The translations under genes were made by a program, and so were the position numbers. 64,000 nt of DNA from Merluccius polli (Eukaryota; Chordata; Actinopteri; Gadiformes; Merlucciidae), in the NCBI GenBank assembly GCA_030340625.1, contig JAOPHQ010005694.1, positions 344,501 through 408,500 on the forward strand, in the 5' to 3' direction. The notes under the pieces were generated by a model. The model saw nothing but the letters and a program-made list of their open reading frames with translations, had not been told where the DNA came from and ran no database searches. Positions 45,285 to 59,583 of the stretch are shown one piece after another (within the stretch, counting starts at the first letter, position 1; each line of letters starts with the position of its first letter).

Positions 45285-46210
45285 TTATTTCAGATTACAT
45301 GACACATTACAGTTACATGTACATGTTCCATCAAGTAGGGATACCTGAAGAGGATGTGGACTTCCTCAGATTCCTGTGGTGGCCCAGTGGTGACACCAAT
45401 CAACCGCTGGCAGAGTTCTGAATTACATCTTTTTGGAGCAGTATCATCCTTGAGCTGTGACAATTTTGCACTGAAATGGGGGGGCTGATGACAATGAGGG
45501 GAAATGTGGCACCAATTTTTACTTGGACAACGTCCTAAATCTGTCCCCAGTAAAAGACAAACGATCTGTCTAATACAGGTGCTGAAATCGATTTGTGCTA
45601 CCGGTGATTTCAAGCTTACCAAATGGATCAGTAGCAGTCGTTCTGTTTTTGCCTATGTTCCGGCTGAAGAGAGTAAAATATCTGGACCTTGACAAAGACT
45701 AGCTGCCCGTAGAGATAGCCCTCGGCATGCGATGGAAAATAGGGTCTGACACAACCTTCTTCATGATCACTCCGAAACAACATTTGTTAGCCGCAGGAAT
45801 TTCCTGTCAGTGCTGAACTCAGTTTATGATCCTCTTGGGTTTCCAGCACCAGTCATGTTGACAGGGAAAGGAATACTTCAGGAACTGTGCAGGCTGAACT
45901 GTGGATGGGATGAAGAAGGTCCAACTGCTTTTGCAGTGAAATGGAAGGAGTGGCTGAAAGATCTTGACCTGATTCCCAACCTGTAGGTCAAGAAACTGAC
46001 CAGCAGCAGTGGACTACCTCACGTTGCGTTTGACAGGAAAAGCGAGAGTTGCACTTGTGCAAATAGTGACAATCCCAAGGCTGGAGCTTGCAGCCTCTGG
46101 CCTTGATGCTCGGATCGACAGAACTGAAGAGAGAAGTCGATTTAACCCTCACAGCAGAGACGTTGGAAGAGAGGTATCGACAGCTTCCCTTTACTGCACC
46201 AAATGTTGAC
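45285..46210 (+). mobile_element. BEL/Pao retrotransposon, reverse transcriptase remnant
   Basis: Plus-strand translation in shifting frames gives motifs of BEL/Pao pol: DFLRFLWWPSGD, HLFGAVSS, the DPLGF/PAPVML region, and IPRLELAA near 46086. Several frameshifts and stops interrupt it. It is a decayed LTR retrotransposon fragment and is not described further at sequence level. Confidence 0.8.
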
Positions 46211-47040
46211 TCAGATGTTTATACAGTTTGTAGCCTACATTTGTTCTTCATACTAAATACAATTTGAATACGCCTTTAGTGGAAGTGAAAGTATTTGTGC
46301 CTACTTGAATTTTGTGTGAAAGCGTAATAAAGGCTGCTTACCAACATGGCATAGTGTCTGTGCAGTACTGGATTTGAGTTACTTAACCCGCGTGCACACA
46401 ACAGCTAATTTTGGTGCAGGCAAAATGCATACTAAATAATACATTAGTTGTAGTGAAGGTATGAATGGCAAATGTAGTGAAGTAAAAGGATAAAAAATAT
46501 GAGTAAAAAATAAAAGTACAGTGTCCAAATGTGCACCAGCTGAGCTAACTGCAGGTACCCATTCATACACCCGCTGAGCTAATTGCAGGTACCTCTTTTT
46601 CTATTTTCGCCTATTTTCATTTGGCCTCATTTTCTGTTTCACACAATTTTTAAAATATTTGTATTTTATATTTTTATCTATTGAGACTATATGGAATAGC
46701 CAGTCTTCATTCAGAAGTGGTCTCCCGTTCAAGTGAGCTACAAATATGTGTACCTTCAAGGGCTAAATGATTTGCCTAATGACTTTTGATTTATTAAAGG
46801 TTTTTTATATAAACATTTTTATTTTCATAATAATAAAGATGCTTTGTGAACATCTAAATCCTACTTTCTAGTTTTAGCTGTATCTAATAACTATTTGAAA
46901 TGAAAGCCTTAATAGCTCAGTCTACTCATCACGGCTGTGTTGGACAGCGCTGTCCAGGGGGCACTGCAAAATAAATGATAACGGTGCGACAGGTGAAGAG
47001 GTCTATGCCCCCCCCCCCCCCCCTTATTTACAGCACCCCC
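46211..47040. other. Non-coding stretch between the two BEL/Pao parts
   Basis: No pol motifs are visible, so this is either an insertion into the retrotransposon or a replacement of its RNase H region. An approximate repeat of GAGCTAACTGCAGGTACC occurs at about 46540 and 46577, and a C-run at 47009-47023. Confidence 0.4.
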
Positions 47041-47050
47041 TCCCAGAAAA

Positions 47051-47760
47051 TTGTTCAAACGTCCCTGCTTCACAGACCGTCTTTTTGACATACTCCTGTA
47101 TTTCTGCAGATTTCTCTGCAGACAAGGCCAAGTGAAGGAGATTGTCTCCGACAAAGGAACTAATTTTGTTGGTACAGAACGTGAACTTCAAGAAGCACTT
47201 GCTCACCTTAACCTTAAAAAGGAGCCAGCATTAAATTCCCGCTCAAGGTATCAAGTGGACATTCAACCCTCTTTATGGTCCTCATCACAGAGAGGTGTGG
47301 GAGCACCTCATCCAAACAGTCAAAAAGATCCTCTACTCAATCATAAAGGAACAAACCATGGATGACGGAATTCTCCAAACAGCTCTGTGCGAGGTGGAGG
47401 CGATCATCAATGACCATCCCATCACGGTAGTATCTGAAGATGCGAAAGACCCGGAACCTGTAACACCTAACCACCTGCTTCAAATGAAATGAATGCCCAC
47501 TCTGCCACCTGGACACCTATTCCAGAAGATGTCAACAGGTCCAATACATATCAGACCTCTTTTGAACACCCTCCATTGATGCAGGAGAGACAGAAATGGA
47601 ATGAGGTAAAAGGAAATCTAAAGCCTGGAGACATAGTGCTGATCATTGATGAAAGTTACTTTTCACAGTTACTTTTCCTGACAAAAAAAGGACATGAAAC
47701 ATGTGCCACATTAAGATCAAGATGACACATTGGAAAGGCCCATTACAAAGCTGTGTCTCC
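47051..47760 (+). mobile_element. BEL/Pao retrotransposon, integrase and C-terminal domain remnant
   Basis: Contains the integrase core motif around SDKGTNFVG (catalytic Asp), then VWEHLIQTVKK (catalytic Glu context), then the INDHPIT and PVTPNHLL motifs and the GDIVLI stretch of the DUF5641-type domain. At least two frame breaks (about 47270 and 47495) show that it is inactive. Confidence 0.85.
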
Positions 47761-48405
47761 TGCAAGACATAACCTGACATGCCAGACCTGACCTAACCTA
47801 CTCCCCTATGTACTTACAGTACATTGCCACTGCCCTAACATTCCTATCCTAACATACCTGGATAATCCTAACCCCTTTTTTTGTTTCGAATTACAAGGTA
47901 TTTTGATTTGATTCTAAATGACTAGCTATTAAAGCTGTGAAGTATTCATGAAGTTGTATGAAGTACTGAAGAAGTGTGTTTATTTTGAATTGCTGACACT
48001 GATTTACCTATGAAACAAATAGAAAATAAATGAAAATAAGTTGTGAAATGAACTCTTGAATGTTTTCCTTTTAATGTGGAACTTTGGAAAAATGGACACT
48101 TGACAATCTTGAATCTTGTCACCAATGACTTTTGAGTTTATGGTCCAATAGGGAAATGTCGTCTGTAGGCATGGTGTGCCTTTTGATTTAGGACAGGTGA
48201 ACAGGTGTTCACAAAAGGACAAACAATTTTCCACAACACAAGTTGGAGTCAAATTAAAGTACGAATCCTTCTGTTTGAAGTTGAAATTTTATTGATTTTC
48301 TGTTTGTTGTTCAATAAAAGGCCAAATCATGACATTGAGAACAAGAGAATGTGCGTTGATTCAATGACCACTCCTACATCTGGTGTGAGAACTTTATCGT
48401 GAGAA
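47761..48405. other. Post-BEL/Pao sequence, possible LTR
   Basis: AT-rich, with no exon. It could include a 3' LTR, but I found no matching upstream copy. Confidence 0.3.
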
Positions 48406-49690
48406 TGTGAGATTAATGCTCAAAGAACGTCACGCCAGATGCGTGAAACTTCACAACCCTGTATTGTGCTTGCTGCCATTTTCATTTGAGAGGCTTTATT
48501 ACTGCCATATGTCCTCCAAGGTCAATTTTGTTTGCCAGAAATTTTTATTTTTTAGCTTGAACAGCCTTCCGACGGACAAACCCCAATAGCTCTTTATGCC
48601 TTTTTTACCTGTACTTTGCAGAGAGTAAACCCAACTCATGGGTAGACCAGACGCACTGGAGACCCCAGGTGCGTCGACAGACAGCCTCCTCCCAGCACCA
48701 TCCCTTTTCCCAGCAGCAGCGACGGTCATTGTTGGTGCCCAGCAGAGGAGGGGGAGGCAGCGCAGCACCCTGTTAAGAGCGTTGGGGGTATGTGGAGTGT
48801 GTGTGGTTGATAGCTGGTTTAAGCAGCCTCACCTGGCCCGAGTCAGTCTGATTAGACTCTGGGGCTGGGTGAGGCTGCACACCTGTGGTGCATGGGAGTA
48901 ATCGAGGTTGAATCAGCTATCACCACGCACACTCAAGAGAGAGCTCGGACATGGCAGCAGTCAACACCTGCTCCGGCTGTAACATTCTGCCAGAATCTCC
49001 AATTAACTGGTTTATACAAAATCTAGCCATGTCCTGTGTGTCGGAGGAGCTCAGCAAAGCCACTTTGCGTGTGTGACAGGGTCTACTGCCACAATGGGCT
49101 GATCACAGCCTAGTCTAAGTCACCGTTTTTCTTCCATACTAGAACGAGAGGAGAGGTATACTCCCTGCAAGACTCTGGATTATCTCTTTAAACGGAACAG
49201 CCTCTTATCTGTGAGTCGGATTCATATATATCCTTACATATATTAGCCTCAAGGTGGGAACTGACTCTACACCCGTAGACATCCATCTCAATTAAATTAA
49301 ATTAAATGTTATTTGTATAGCGGCAATTCATAACAGAAGTTATCTCAGGGCACTTTTCAAATGGAGCAGGTCTAGACCGAACTCCTTATAACATCTCGAG
49401 ATCCACCACTAATGTAGGCCTCACACGAGCACTGCCACATCCTACGAAAACAACATTGGACGCCTCCTGACAACTCACCATTAGTGGCCTGGCTAGCCTT
49501 ACTCTGGTCCATGTTACCAACATTACCTCCTGGTAGAAGTTGGGCTGCAATGGACTCTCCTATATGTAAGCCCAAATGGTAGTCACACTGAACTGGGGTA
49601 ATGCATCATTGTCACCACTTGGTGTTGAGTGACATGGCCCCATCCCTTGACATTTGCCCCATCGGCAATCCAATTGGATCCTCAATGGGG
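48406..49690. other. Copy B of the tspan33 intron 7 side of the tandem block
   Basis: The stretch 48410-48650 corresponds to 31020-31290 of tspan33 intron 7. The tspan33 terminal exon is not present here. A dispersed fish repeat fragment with TTATTTGTATAGCGGCAATTC and AGAGCAGGTCTAGACCG-like sequence (variant TGGAGCAGG) lies at 49285-49385. Confidence 0.55.
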
Positions 49691-49827
49691 CACTAACCAC
49701 TCTCAAGTACAACCCCTCATTGTATATTGTGCCGTTGCCACGGGGACGCCAGAGGGTACGGGTCAAGAGCACAGTGGGAAGAAAATACAACCACGAATCC
49801 AGAGCGTTGAAGCTGCATAGTGTGTAC

Positions 49828-49833
49828 TTTATT
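49828..49833 (-). terminator. ttc38: Candidate ttc38 polyadenylation signal
   Basis: TTTATT on the plus strand reads AATAAA on the minus strand and would give a 3' UTR of about 690 nt. The matching position in copy A (near 32896) reads GCTTGG instead and lacks the hexamer. Confidence 0.35.
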
Positions 49834-50520
49834 GGTTTGGATCGATAGGTAATCATTGTATTCGTAGCTTTTTTAAATGTATTTAACAATGTGATGTATT
49901 GTGCAATACACGTTCGGCCTTTGAATTAGTGTTTTTCCAAAATAAAGTAATTCTGCAACCAATTTGCACAATACTTGTTTTTATGGTAACACAGGATTGA
50001 AGAGAACTGATTAAAGAGACAGACGTGCAAAATTAGTATTAGTATTAGTAGATCATAATTAATGTGTAAAGTGAACCCATTGTTTCAGCTCAAATTCGAA
50101 CACTGAAATAAAAATTATTAAATGTTTTAGTTCTAGGAAGGAGGTGGTATTAGTGTTTAAAAAGCTTAAAGTGGCATTTCCATTTCTTTCACTTTGGCAA
50201 CACACATGGAGATAAGCAGTAATTGCAGGTGTATCGCCACCGACCCCCAGTTTATAATATTCATAAAACTGCAAATGCTCGGTGTCACTTAGAAAAGAAG
50301 GGGACCTGAGTTCGGAGCAGTGTACAACGTTCACTAGTTGCCTTATTTTAGTAACAGTGAAAAAATGGCATAGACTACTATGTTCAAGATCATAGAAAAA
50401 AGACGATTTTGGGTTCACTGGCAACATGCGGTCTGTTTGTTTACTTCCTTCATAGCCATTACTACGAGGATTGTAGATGCCTTGGGAAAGAGCAGTGGGA
50501 TGGGGTTGGGAATGGGCATC

Positions 50521-50608
50521 CTAGCCATGAAGTGCTTGGGCTCTCTGGATCAGACGGTTGGTGAGCGGGGAGTTGTCTTTCTGAGCATCCCGTTCCACCA
50601 ACAGACAT
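50521..50608 (-). CDS. ttc38: ttc38 exon 14 (terminal)
   Basis: A CTCCTCCAG acceptor, then CLLVERDAQKDNSPLTNRL and a C-terminus ending QALHG and TAG. The split Arg codon comes from exon 13. Confidence 0.92.
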
Positions 50609-53600
50609 CTGGAGGAGATGGAGGGAGCACAGAGATCAACATAGAGCCTGTATAGCCTGCCAGCTGGGAGAAAAACTACATGTCAATCAATGATGGACCA
50701 TAATATAATACAAATATTATGGAGAGACAGTGGGGGTGGGATGCTAGTGACAAGACTGGACTGACAGATCATGTTTTGCAGACACAATGTGAGAGCACAT
50801 CATGGAAGGGAGTGGAAGTAACAATAGCCATTGAGCATCATGATGCTCAATGGCTCAATGTGTGTGTGTGTGTGTGTGTGTCTGCATGTGCACGATGCCT
50901 CTTTTAGCTTCCTATATATCCTGCCAGTCACCATGCAGTGTATGATGGGAGGCAGCAAACTCTCTTTTTTTTAAAGAGGAAATATTGCCAATAGAGCTTG
51001 TGTCATTACCTGGCCAGTTTGTGGTGGTGCTTGTCGCTAGACTTCATGGCTGCCTGAATGAGCAGCAGGTTGAACACGTCCCGCTGAAACCACAGTAAAC
51101 AAATGCATGAGAAGATGTATAAAACAGGGCGAGACCCGCTCCTGTTCCTTTTAGCGCTGTACGACATGTCTTACATGTTGTATGTACACTTTGGGGAATA
51201 GTTGCCCCTCAACACACAATACCTTGAGTCCATCAGCATCCAGCATACGGATTCATAATTCATAGGTTGGTGCATTGCATTGCGTGTGTATGTGTATATA
51301 CTGACGGGGCTGAAGGGCTCTAGTTGTCATTATACAGTGCATCCTTTCATTGATGCCCTTTAGTCTATATGTCCCAGATGGGAGCCGCGCTCTCACGACA
51401 GTGAGTTAAAAGTGCACCAAAACGATTGATCTTAACAGTCTTAGCACGACCTCGACCGAGGTTCGGTTTAAACACACACCCAGTTTGGCCTCCTGGCTTC
51501 TCCCCTCACCTGTGCATCACTGCCCCCTATTTGCGCCATGTGGTAGCGTAGAGGCTGCAGCAGCTCCACGGTGCGGCTGTAGTTTCCCTGGTCGTACTCC
51601 ACCATGGCCTGGCACAGCGGGACGCCCATCGTCTGGGAGAGCTGGTGCTGGTAGTTGTCCCCTGGGTCTCTGCGGGGGGTACAGCATCACAGAATAAGGT
51701 TTTAGATTCAGCGCAGAGGCAATGTTGTTAACACATTTGTATATATATATATATATATATTACTATGGAAACTTGTGGATGATTAGGTTGGAGTAATAAT
51801 GGATGGCAGGATGTTTAGGATAAACAAAGCTTTATACACATTTTATATTAATGTTTGCTATGTGAGGGATAGTCTGGCGGATGTAGGTTGTTGTCAGACT
51901 CTGGGCGGGCTTATACCTTACTCTTACTCCTCCCCCTCCCGCCATCTGCATATTACCATTTTCAAAGTCCCCCTCGCTACGTGACACAACAACAACAACA
52001 ACAACAAATACCTCTGAGCTAACAACCTACACACTGAAAATGGCAAGTTTTGATGAAGAGTGCCAGGGCTCGCCTCCCCACGTGCAAATGTCCCAGCAAA
52101 ACAAGTTCCCCCCGACACTATTTTGCAAGGGCTATGATATGATAGTGAGTTCAACCAGACCTTTCTCCAGAGCTGGCACAGTGCTAAAACCAAATGTGGA
52201 GATAGGGTCTAGCTATGAGGGACTATGTGAGGGATAATCCACGACTAGGTGTGCTGTTGTGAATCATTAAAATTTAAGGGGTCCTGTTCTTGATTCACAT
52301 TTTTGGCCGATTCTGTCTCAGAATAAAAACTTTTAGCTTGCACTATCTGTTGTGTTCCTGAAAACACAACTGGTCCGACCGTAGAAATATATGGGTCTTA
52401 CTAATACCTGGAGCACAATTAGTCAAGCACCATAATTAACATGAAATGATTTGTTAGCTTAATCTTGTTGTAATCAAGACATTTGCTGAAAAATATGTAG
52501 CAATATATTTAGCTAACGTACGTGGTAAGCAACCTAATGTACATGGTAAGCAACCTAATGTATATGTTAAGCACACGAGGTCACCACCCACGTAGGAGTC
52601 TACAGACCTGACTGATTGTTTTCCGGGTATTAGTCAGATCCCATTAAAGTTGTATCTCAGTTTCCCTGGGATACAAATAAGTTGAGTGATAAAAATAATT
52701 TCCCATTGTGGGATTACCGGTAATAAAGTATATTCAAAAAATAAAAAAATAAAATAAAAATAACATAATTTATTTTGAGCGCAAATTGCCTCACATTAGG
52801 ACTACAACATTTTGATTATTTAATTTATTTTGTTGGTAACCGTGGTATAATCGCATGTAATAGTGTATCTCATGCAACAGCTTAATCAAAGTCATGCATT
52901 TTGAATGTATGCCTTCCCACTTTACCAGAAAAAATATAATAGATAAGTTACAAAAAATACAAAATCACTGACGATGACCAGCCGAGGGTACTCCAGTACT
53001 CCATGCAATTTTAAATGCATTATCATCATACGTATGCTGCATTCACATGGTAGCAATATACTGTTAATAATAAACCGGATAATACAGGTTTTTCAGTTAG
53101 ACAACGATGCCCGCTGTTAAGACTCATGAGTCATTCTTTCTTAGGTCTCAGAAAACTAAAATGTAAGTAAAAAAATTACATTTTGAAATGTGTCATATGC
53201 TTGTCAGTATAGGAGAATCACACCAGTCATTTGTAATAAAGGCCTGAAAGAGGGCAGAGAGGGGCATGGAATGATGCATGGGATCTTTGGCATTATGCTA
53301 AATATTTCATGAAGTTGTAAACTCATTTAGGATTATCCCTATTCAAAGCTCCCTCTTCCCCAAGGCGGTAATGAAAGATATGTCAAGTGAAATTAAAGCT
53401 AAATGTGGATTATATAAAACAGTTTCCTCAAACCGAACGCAACAACAGTAATGGTATATGCATATGATACAATTCAATCCAATTAATGCAGAGCTCCTTC
53501 AGTCCATCTCCAAGAACCACGTATTACCGGATGACTCTAAAAATGCCCTACTCCCTGAAGGCACCCGTACCCAGCCCTATTACATAACAAAACAAATGTT

Positions 53601-56600
53601 TCTTCTCTCTTAGAGTCATGTCACCGTGGGAAACAGAACAGGACAGCTGGGGCAGGCAGGCTGTGGTCAGCATGTCAGAACACATTTGAAGCACCAAGAC
53701 GCACACCCACATGGGCAGCGGCTGCGAGCACAACGCCCGCCTGCCAGACATGGTAGGTTTAGGGAGACAAGCATTTCTTTTTTTCCTAAATCTGAGCATG
53801 CGAACATCACGCGTCCGCACACACGAGGCCAGTTACGTAAAGGGGCAGCGGTGGGGAGCGGAGATGAAGGGGAGAGATGACGGCGCAGGACTTACTGGCC
53901 CACGTCGCGGAGCCCCTCCAGCAGGCGCTGAGTGGCGTCGGTCTCCTGCGCCCCCAGGGACGCCATGAGGAAGTGGGCGTCGTTAAACACCGTAACGTGG
54001 TCGTCGGTGTGAGGCAGCGTGACCTGGAGCAGCTCCCGCCATCGGTCCTTCACACACACACCTGCACGTGACACGATGAGTAACCACGTTTAACTTGGAA
54101 AGAAAAAGCTCCAGTTGGTCTTTTTCACTGAAGTGGAAAGTCTCCCAGAGGAGACTCGGCCTCACCCTCCATTTGGAGTCTGTAGAGCAGAGAGCAGGCG
54201 TCCACCGTGTCCAACATGGCTCCAGTAGATTTACAGCTTCTGGACACCTTATGGAGTGAGGGCATGTTAGCCTCCAACCACAACACACCATAGTTGGACT
54301 AAAAATGTCCACATTCTGACATTTACCAAGGAAAATAACAAAGGAAAGAAAAAAGTAATTTCTCTCTTATTTGGGATGTGAAGTTGATGTCGGCATGTGT
54401 GTGGAGCATATATGAGTGCATAGCGAGAAGATAATGTATAGTATAACTGACCTTGCTATCAAACACTCCCAGTGCAGCTTCATAGTCTCCCTATGAAGAG
54501 AGAAAGAAAGAAACACGAGATAAATCAGAATAAGCAGCACTAAAGTACATGGCACATCCCTTTAAAATAGGTTGTTTAAATCTAATATATATGATCCCGC
54601 TGTACCTTTCAACTGACTAATGGGACACAGGGCCAATCAGAAACAGATCCTGCAATGTATTTGAGTGCAATCTGTTCGCTAGACTGAGCAAACTCATTAT
54701 ATTTATTACCTTCTCGATAAAGTACAACGCCCAGTGCCAGTAGTTGTGACAGGCCAGCATGTCGCATCCCTGGACAAATAAGAAAATAAATATCACTCAT
54801 GAATTAGGTGTCATGAATTATGAATTTAAATTGTCTGAGTATCTTGAAAAGCGCTATACAAAATAAATGTATTGTTAGAATTTTATTATTATTAATAACT
54901 TTTTCACACATAAGTACACTTAAAAGACATTCCTGACATATATTGTTGTTAAATCTTATCCACGTTGAGGATCTTTTCGGCGAGGAGCTGAAAGTGTTAG
55001 GAGTAAGTATGCGGTGGACAAAGGAAAGGGCATGGCACACACCTGCCAGTCCGTCTCTGTGGTCTCCATGAACTTGAGCCCCTTGTCCACCTCGCCCTTC
55101 ATCTCATGAACGTGGGCCACGGAGTGGACACACCAAGCATCGTTCTTCGACATCGCCAGACCCTTAGGAGGCGGGAAAGATGGAGCACATTTAGTCGTAT
55201 AGCAGACAATCTTATAAAAATGACCAAAGAAAAGTTACTGCTAGAGTAATCAGGAGAAGAAGTTAGTAGACTTAGATGAATAGGATAATAGAGGGGAATT
55301 GAAAAGAGGAAAGAAACAAAGAGCAGTCCTGCACTACAGGCAGAATGGGCCAGTTTAATGAATAGGTTTAGACTCCAGCTTAGCAGCTCTTTTTCAGAGT
55401 GGTGCACTACTTACCACTTAGTAAGAGACTAAGCTTATCTGTGCTGATTGGTGGTAATGGCCACGCCACAATAACAACACCACCACCATGAGTGAACGTC
55501 AAGGGCAGATTCATGTTCTGAGCTTAATTAATTACAGATAAAGGAAATATGTAAACTGATTACAGAATAATAAGAAGGGGGGGGGGGGGGTTGTAATGAG
55601 GAGGACCGTGTTTACCTCTTTGGCATATTTCTCTGCTTGGTCATAGTGATGAGTCTCCAACAACCCAAAGGAGTACAAGCCTTTCAGGTAGCTTAGAACA
55701 CAATCACAAGAGACCATCATGTTACACAATGTGCAGTGTAACATGACATTTCAATGCACCGTCCCGATTTATGACATCATGAGTGCTCACTACTGTTGTA
55801 ATTAGGGGCGTATCGATTTTCTTTTTCGGTCGGTATTGCCTCAGGCAACACAGCGCTGATTGAGCGAATGAGAGCGAATTAATGAATAGATCGGTGCCTT
55901 CATGTTAAGCGAGTCAATTTAATGACTACATTACAATCGACAGGCAGGGGGTGCATCTCACACCCCTTGTGTCACAACTGACTTTTTCTTTTTCTTTTCT
56001 TTTTTTATACCATCTTCGAGGTGTGCTTTGGATTTGATGTCAACGAATACATCATTTGGACTCCTTGCCAACACACATACAGGATTATTTTATTGTAATA
56101 ACAATTAGTAATAGCCGTTACCGTCTCTAAGAAGACCATGTCAACAATACGTCGTCCTGCTGTAGCACTACAGCCTGCTATATAACCTGACATCATTGTA
56201 TAACCTGATGACATTATATTGACATCAACCATTTAGGGCCCAGATAACCTCCGGTTAGTCAGTGAGTTGGATTGTACCTAAACAGAGGCATATGTGGTTT
56301 CCAGAAAGGGAGGACCCTGGCCACAGAGTCTCTCATCTGGGCCTGGGCTCCCATGTAGAAGTAGCCGTCGTGAGCGAACTTCAGGGCCAGCAGGTCAGTG
56401 GGGTGCTCCACAAGAATACTTTCCCATACATCGCATGCTTTAGGAAAGTTCCTGTCAGGAGAACGCAATGGCTGTTAAATCCTCAAACTGTTCAACAACT
56501 ACATTCACACAAAGGGTAAATCAATTTACACAAAGGGCACAACGCGTTCACAACCTCACACAAAATATGAGTGACAGCCGGAGAGACCGATTTCTACTTA

Positions 56601-56925
56601 TCAAACTTACATTGAAACGCATGCAGTAGGTGTGGAAAGAATCTTTAAACATTATTATATTATTATTCATTATTATATTATAAGTTGATAGATCAGATCT
56701 TCCTGTAGCATATACTGCTAGGAGATACCAATGGTAGTGTGACGTCCCCTTTAGCCACATCCAGCCATCAGGCCTGCAACACGTGCTGACCAAGGCCTAC
56801 AGCATGAGAGCCAAGTTTCACCATTTGGTGTAGCCATGCAAACAGCAGGTGACCCCACCCCCTGAGAGATACCACAGTAACGCTGCCAAAGTTAAACCAA
56901 ATATTCGCTTAAATATTGGAAATTA

Positions 56926-56999
<74 letters not shown>

Positions 57000-57893
57000 C
57001 AAGGAATCTAAGGACTCAAACATTGGCATGAAAGTAACACAATGTTTTGTATATTTAGTGTACTGCATTATTTTTAACCGCATTATGGGTGTGGGGGTCA
57101 TTTAGTGTGTGTTTGCGTATTGCTGGTTTTGCCATCATTTGTAAGGATCATAACATAGCAAATGTTATAAATGCATCTTATGTTAACTGTTTAAACTGTC
57201 GTACCCATTTGCCCTTCGTTGATGCTTCCTTCCTAATTTAAATAAGGCCTGAAGCTTATCAGTATGCTAATGATACCTTCCTAGCATCACCCGTTTGTTG
57301 TTCTTTAATCAAAAGACATTTTGCTGCAGTCCCAGAGGAAAGCAGAGAAACCCCCACTCAACTGAAGAATGCACTGGAGGAGCACATTTCACTCTCCCGG
57401 TCAACCCCCCTCAATTATTCCTCATTCTTACCCGATAGAGAAGAGCTCGACGGCCTTGGCGTGGAGTTTCTCTCGGGGCGTGATGTCCTGAGCCGAGGCC
57501 AGCTCCACCGTGGTTTTCACGGCGCTGGCCAGGCGTTCGTTCAGCCTGACGGAGCTGCCCGTCCCCACCAGCTCCAGACCGGTGCTCATCACATGGCCCA
57601 TGACTGCGGGGGAAAGGGTCCGTTGTTATGGAACCGATTGAACAAACAGACATAGTCACGGGTCTCGGCCCGCCTTTCATCTGTGGACTGGGAACTGATG
57701 ATGACTCAACACAGAACAACACTGGGAGTTATACAGTTTTTGTATACGTCACACAAATGTTGTACCGTATTCATACATACCAAAATTTGAATCGGCTTCC
57801 TTAATCGCAGACATGCACCCTGATATTCCACCCAACGTGTCATCATTACGCCAGGTCACATACTGGATAAAGGACACATTGATTTACTGTTTT

Positions 57894-57927
<34 letters not shown>

Positions 57928-59523
57928 TCAGAGGGATGAGAGGCTGAAAGGAGATGGGATACCTGAGTGAGTATTGCGTCATACATTTTGCAGGCCTCAT
58001 TACTGCTTGTCGTCAATGGTAGACCCTCATCCTTCCATGCCTGTCCCAACAGAGACGCTCAAAGATTAGCATTTTGCACAAACATGTATATGACTGTCTA
58101 TGTCTATTCTATGGCGATTTCTGGTGGATCTAGCCAAAGGGGACCAGATTTCTGAAATGAAAAACAGGGACATTTGTAGTTTGGCGGTCCACATATCAAC
58201 AAAATATCTGATGTTATTATTTCTGAAATTAAAAGAAATTCACAGTTACATATACATATTCTTATCATGGTAAATGTTGTACGGTAGTAAAATATTGGGC
58301 AGTACATGCCAAATGGTTTACTATGATGTGTTTTAAGCTTTGGTAAACCAGCCAAAAACAAGCCAACGTAGGCTACTCGTAGGAATCATCCTATATTGTA
58401 TTGTTAGCCTATTGTTTATGATCGGTCGTGCCTGCTTATGGTATAAAGTTGATGGATAGACCCCTGTGTATCAAGGTCACGTCACAGCCTATCAGATAGA
58501 CACGCGACTAATTACCATAATACGTATTGTCTCTCAAAATGTATATTCATAAGCAAGCTGGTTCTTTGGCATTTCAAAATCTATTAATATATTTTTGGAA
58601 ACATATTTTTTTTAAAAGGCTTTCTCTATAAAATGGGGAGAGCTCACCCTAGTCTAGCCCCATGTGTGTGCCAGTAACTATATTGTATAGTTATATTATG
58701 AGTGCTGGGTCACATATGGGGCAAATGCCAATGAAACTCTCTATGGTGGCCGTGAAATGAGATACACATGGATGTCCTGATCTCAGCAAGTATGCAACTT
58801 TGTCTGAATAAAGCGTAAGTTCACAATAATAACCGTTTGTGCCAATGATTTGCTCAACTTTGGACTACAAACATTATGTTGTACTTCGCTGCTGGCAGAC
58901 TGAAATTATGCCAGATGGCAATCGGCTGGTATAGCTACATGAATATAATGTCGCCCTGGTGGTTATTAAATTATGTCACATGTACTTTAAATGGTAATAT
59001 TTTGATTGTAATTTCAACAAGAACAAACACATGCTAGACATGGCCCATCACTTGGCCACCAGAGTCGAGCTTTCTATACCCACCAGGGGAGAATAGCAGC
59101 ATAGAAGAGAGCAGCTTTGAAGTGAAATGTTGGGCAAAACATATGACATAAAGGGATTTTTAGGGATTTAGCCATTTATCCCACCCGGTAAGCAGCCGAG
59201 ATGAGGGCATCCGTGCAGACGTGGGCTCCTACCTCACATGGACCTCCACACTGACGTCCATGTCTGAGGTAGGCCTACCTCCACATGTTATCTCATTTGG
59301 ACATGTATAACATGTGTAACACATGGATAATAACAATACTTTACCCCGTTATCTCAGGGTCAGGTGGTTTTTATCATACACCCATGGGTAAAGTCCAGTC
59401 TGACCCAACCAAGATGCGTCTAGCCCCCCCCCCCATTGCATCATCAATGCACGTATTTTTATGTGCAACAAGTATATAGCTTGTTGCACGTAAGTAAGCT
59501 TGCAAGTATAAGTACAAGTGCAA

Positions 59524-59583
<60 letters not shown>

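Noticed and set aside
45290..45622. 110-codon minus-strand ORF
   Set aside because: It is antisense to the BEL/Pao reverse-transcriptase remnant, whose motifs read on the + strand.
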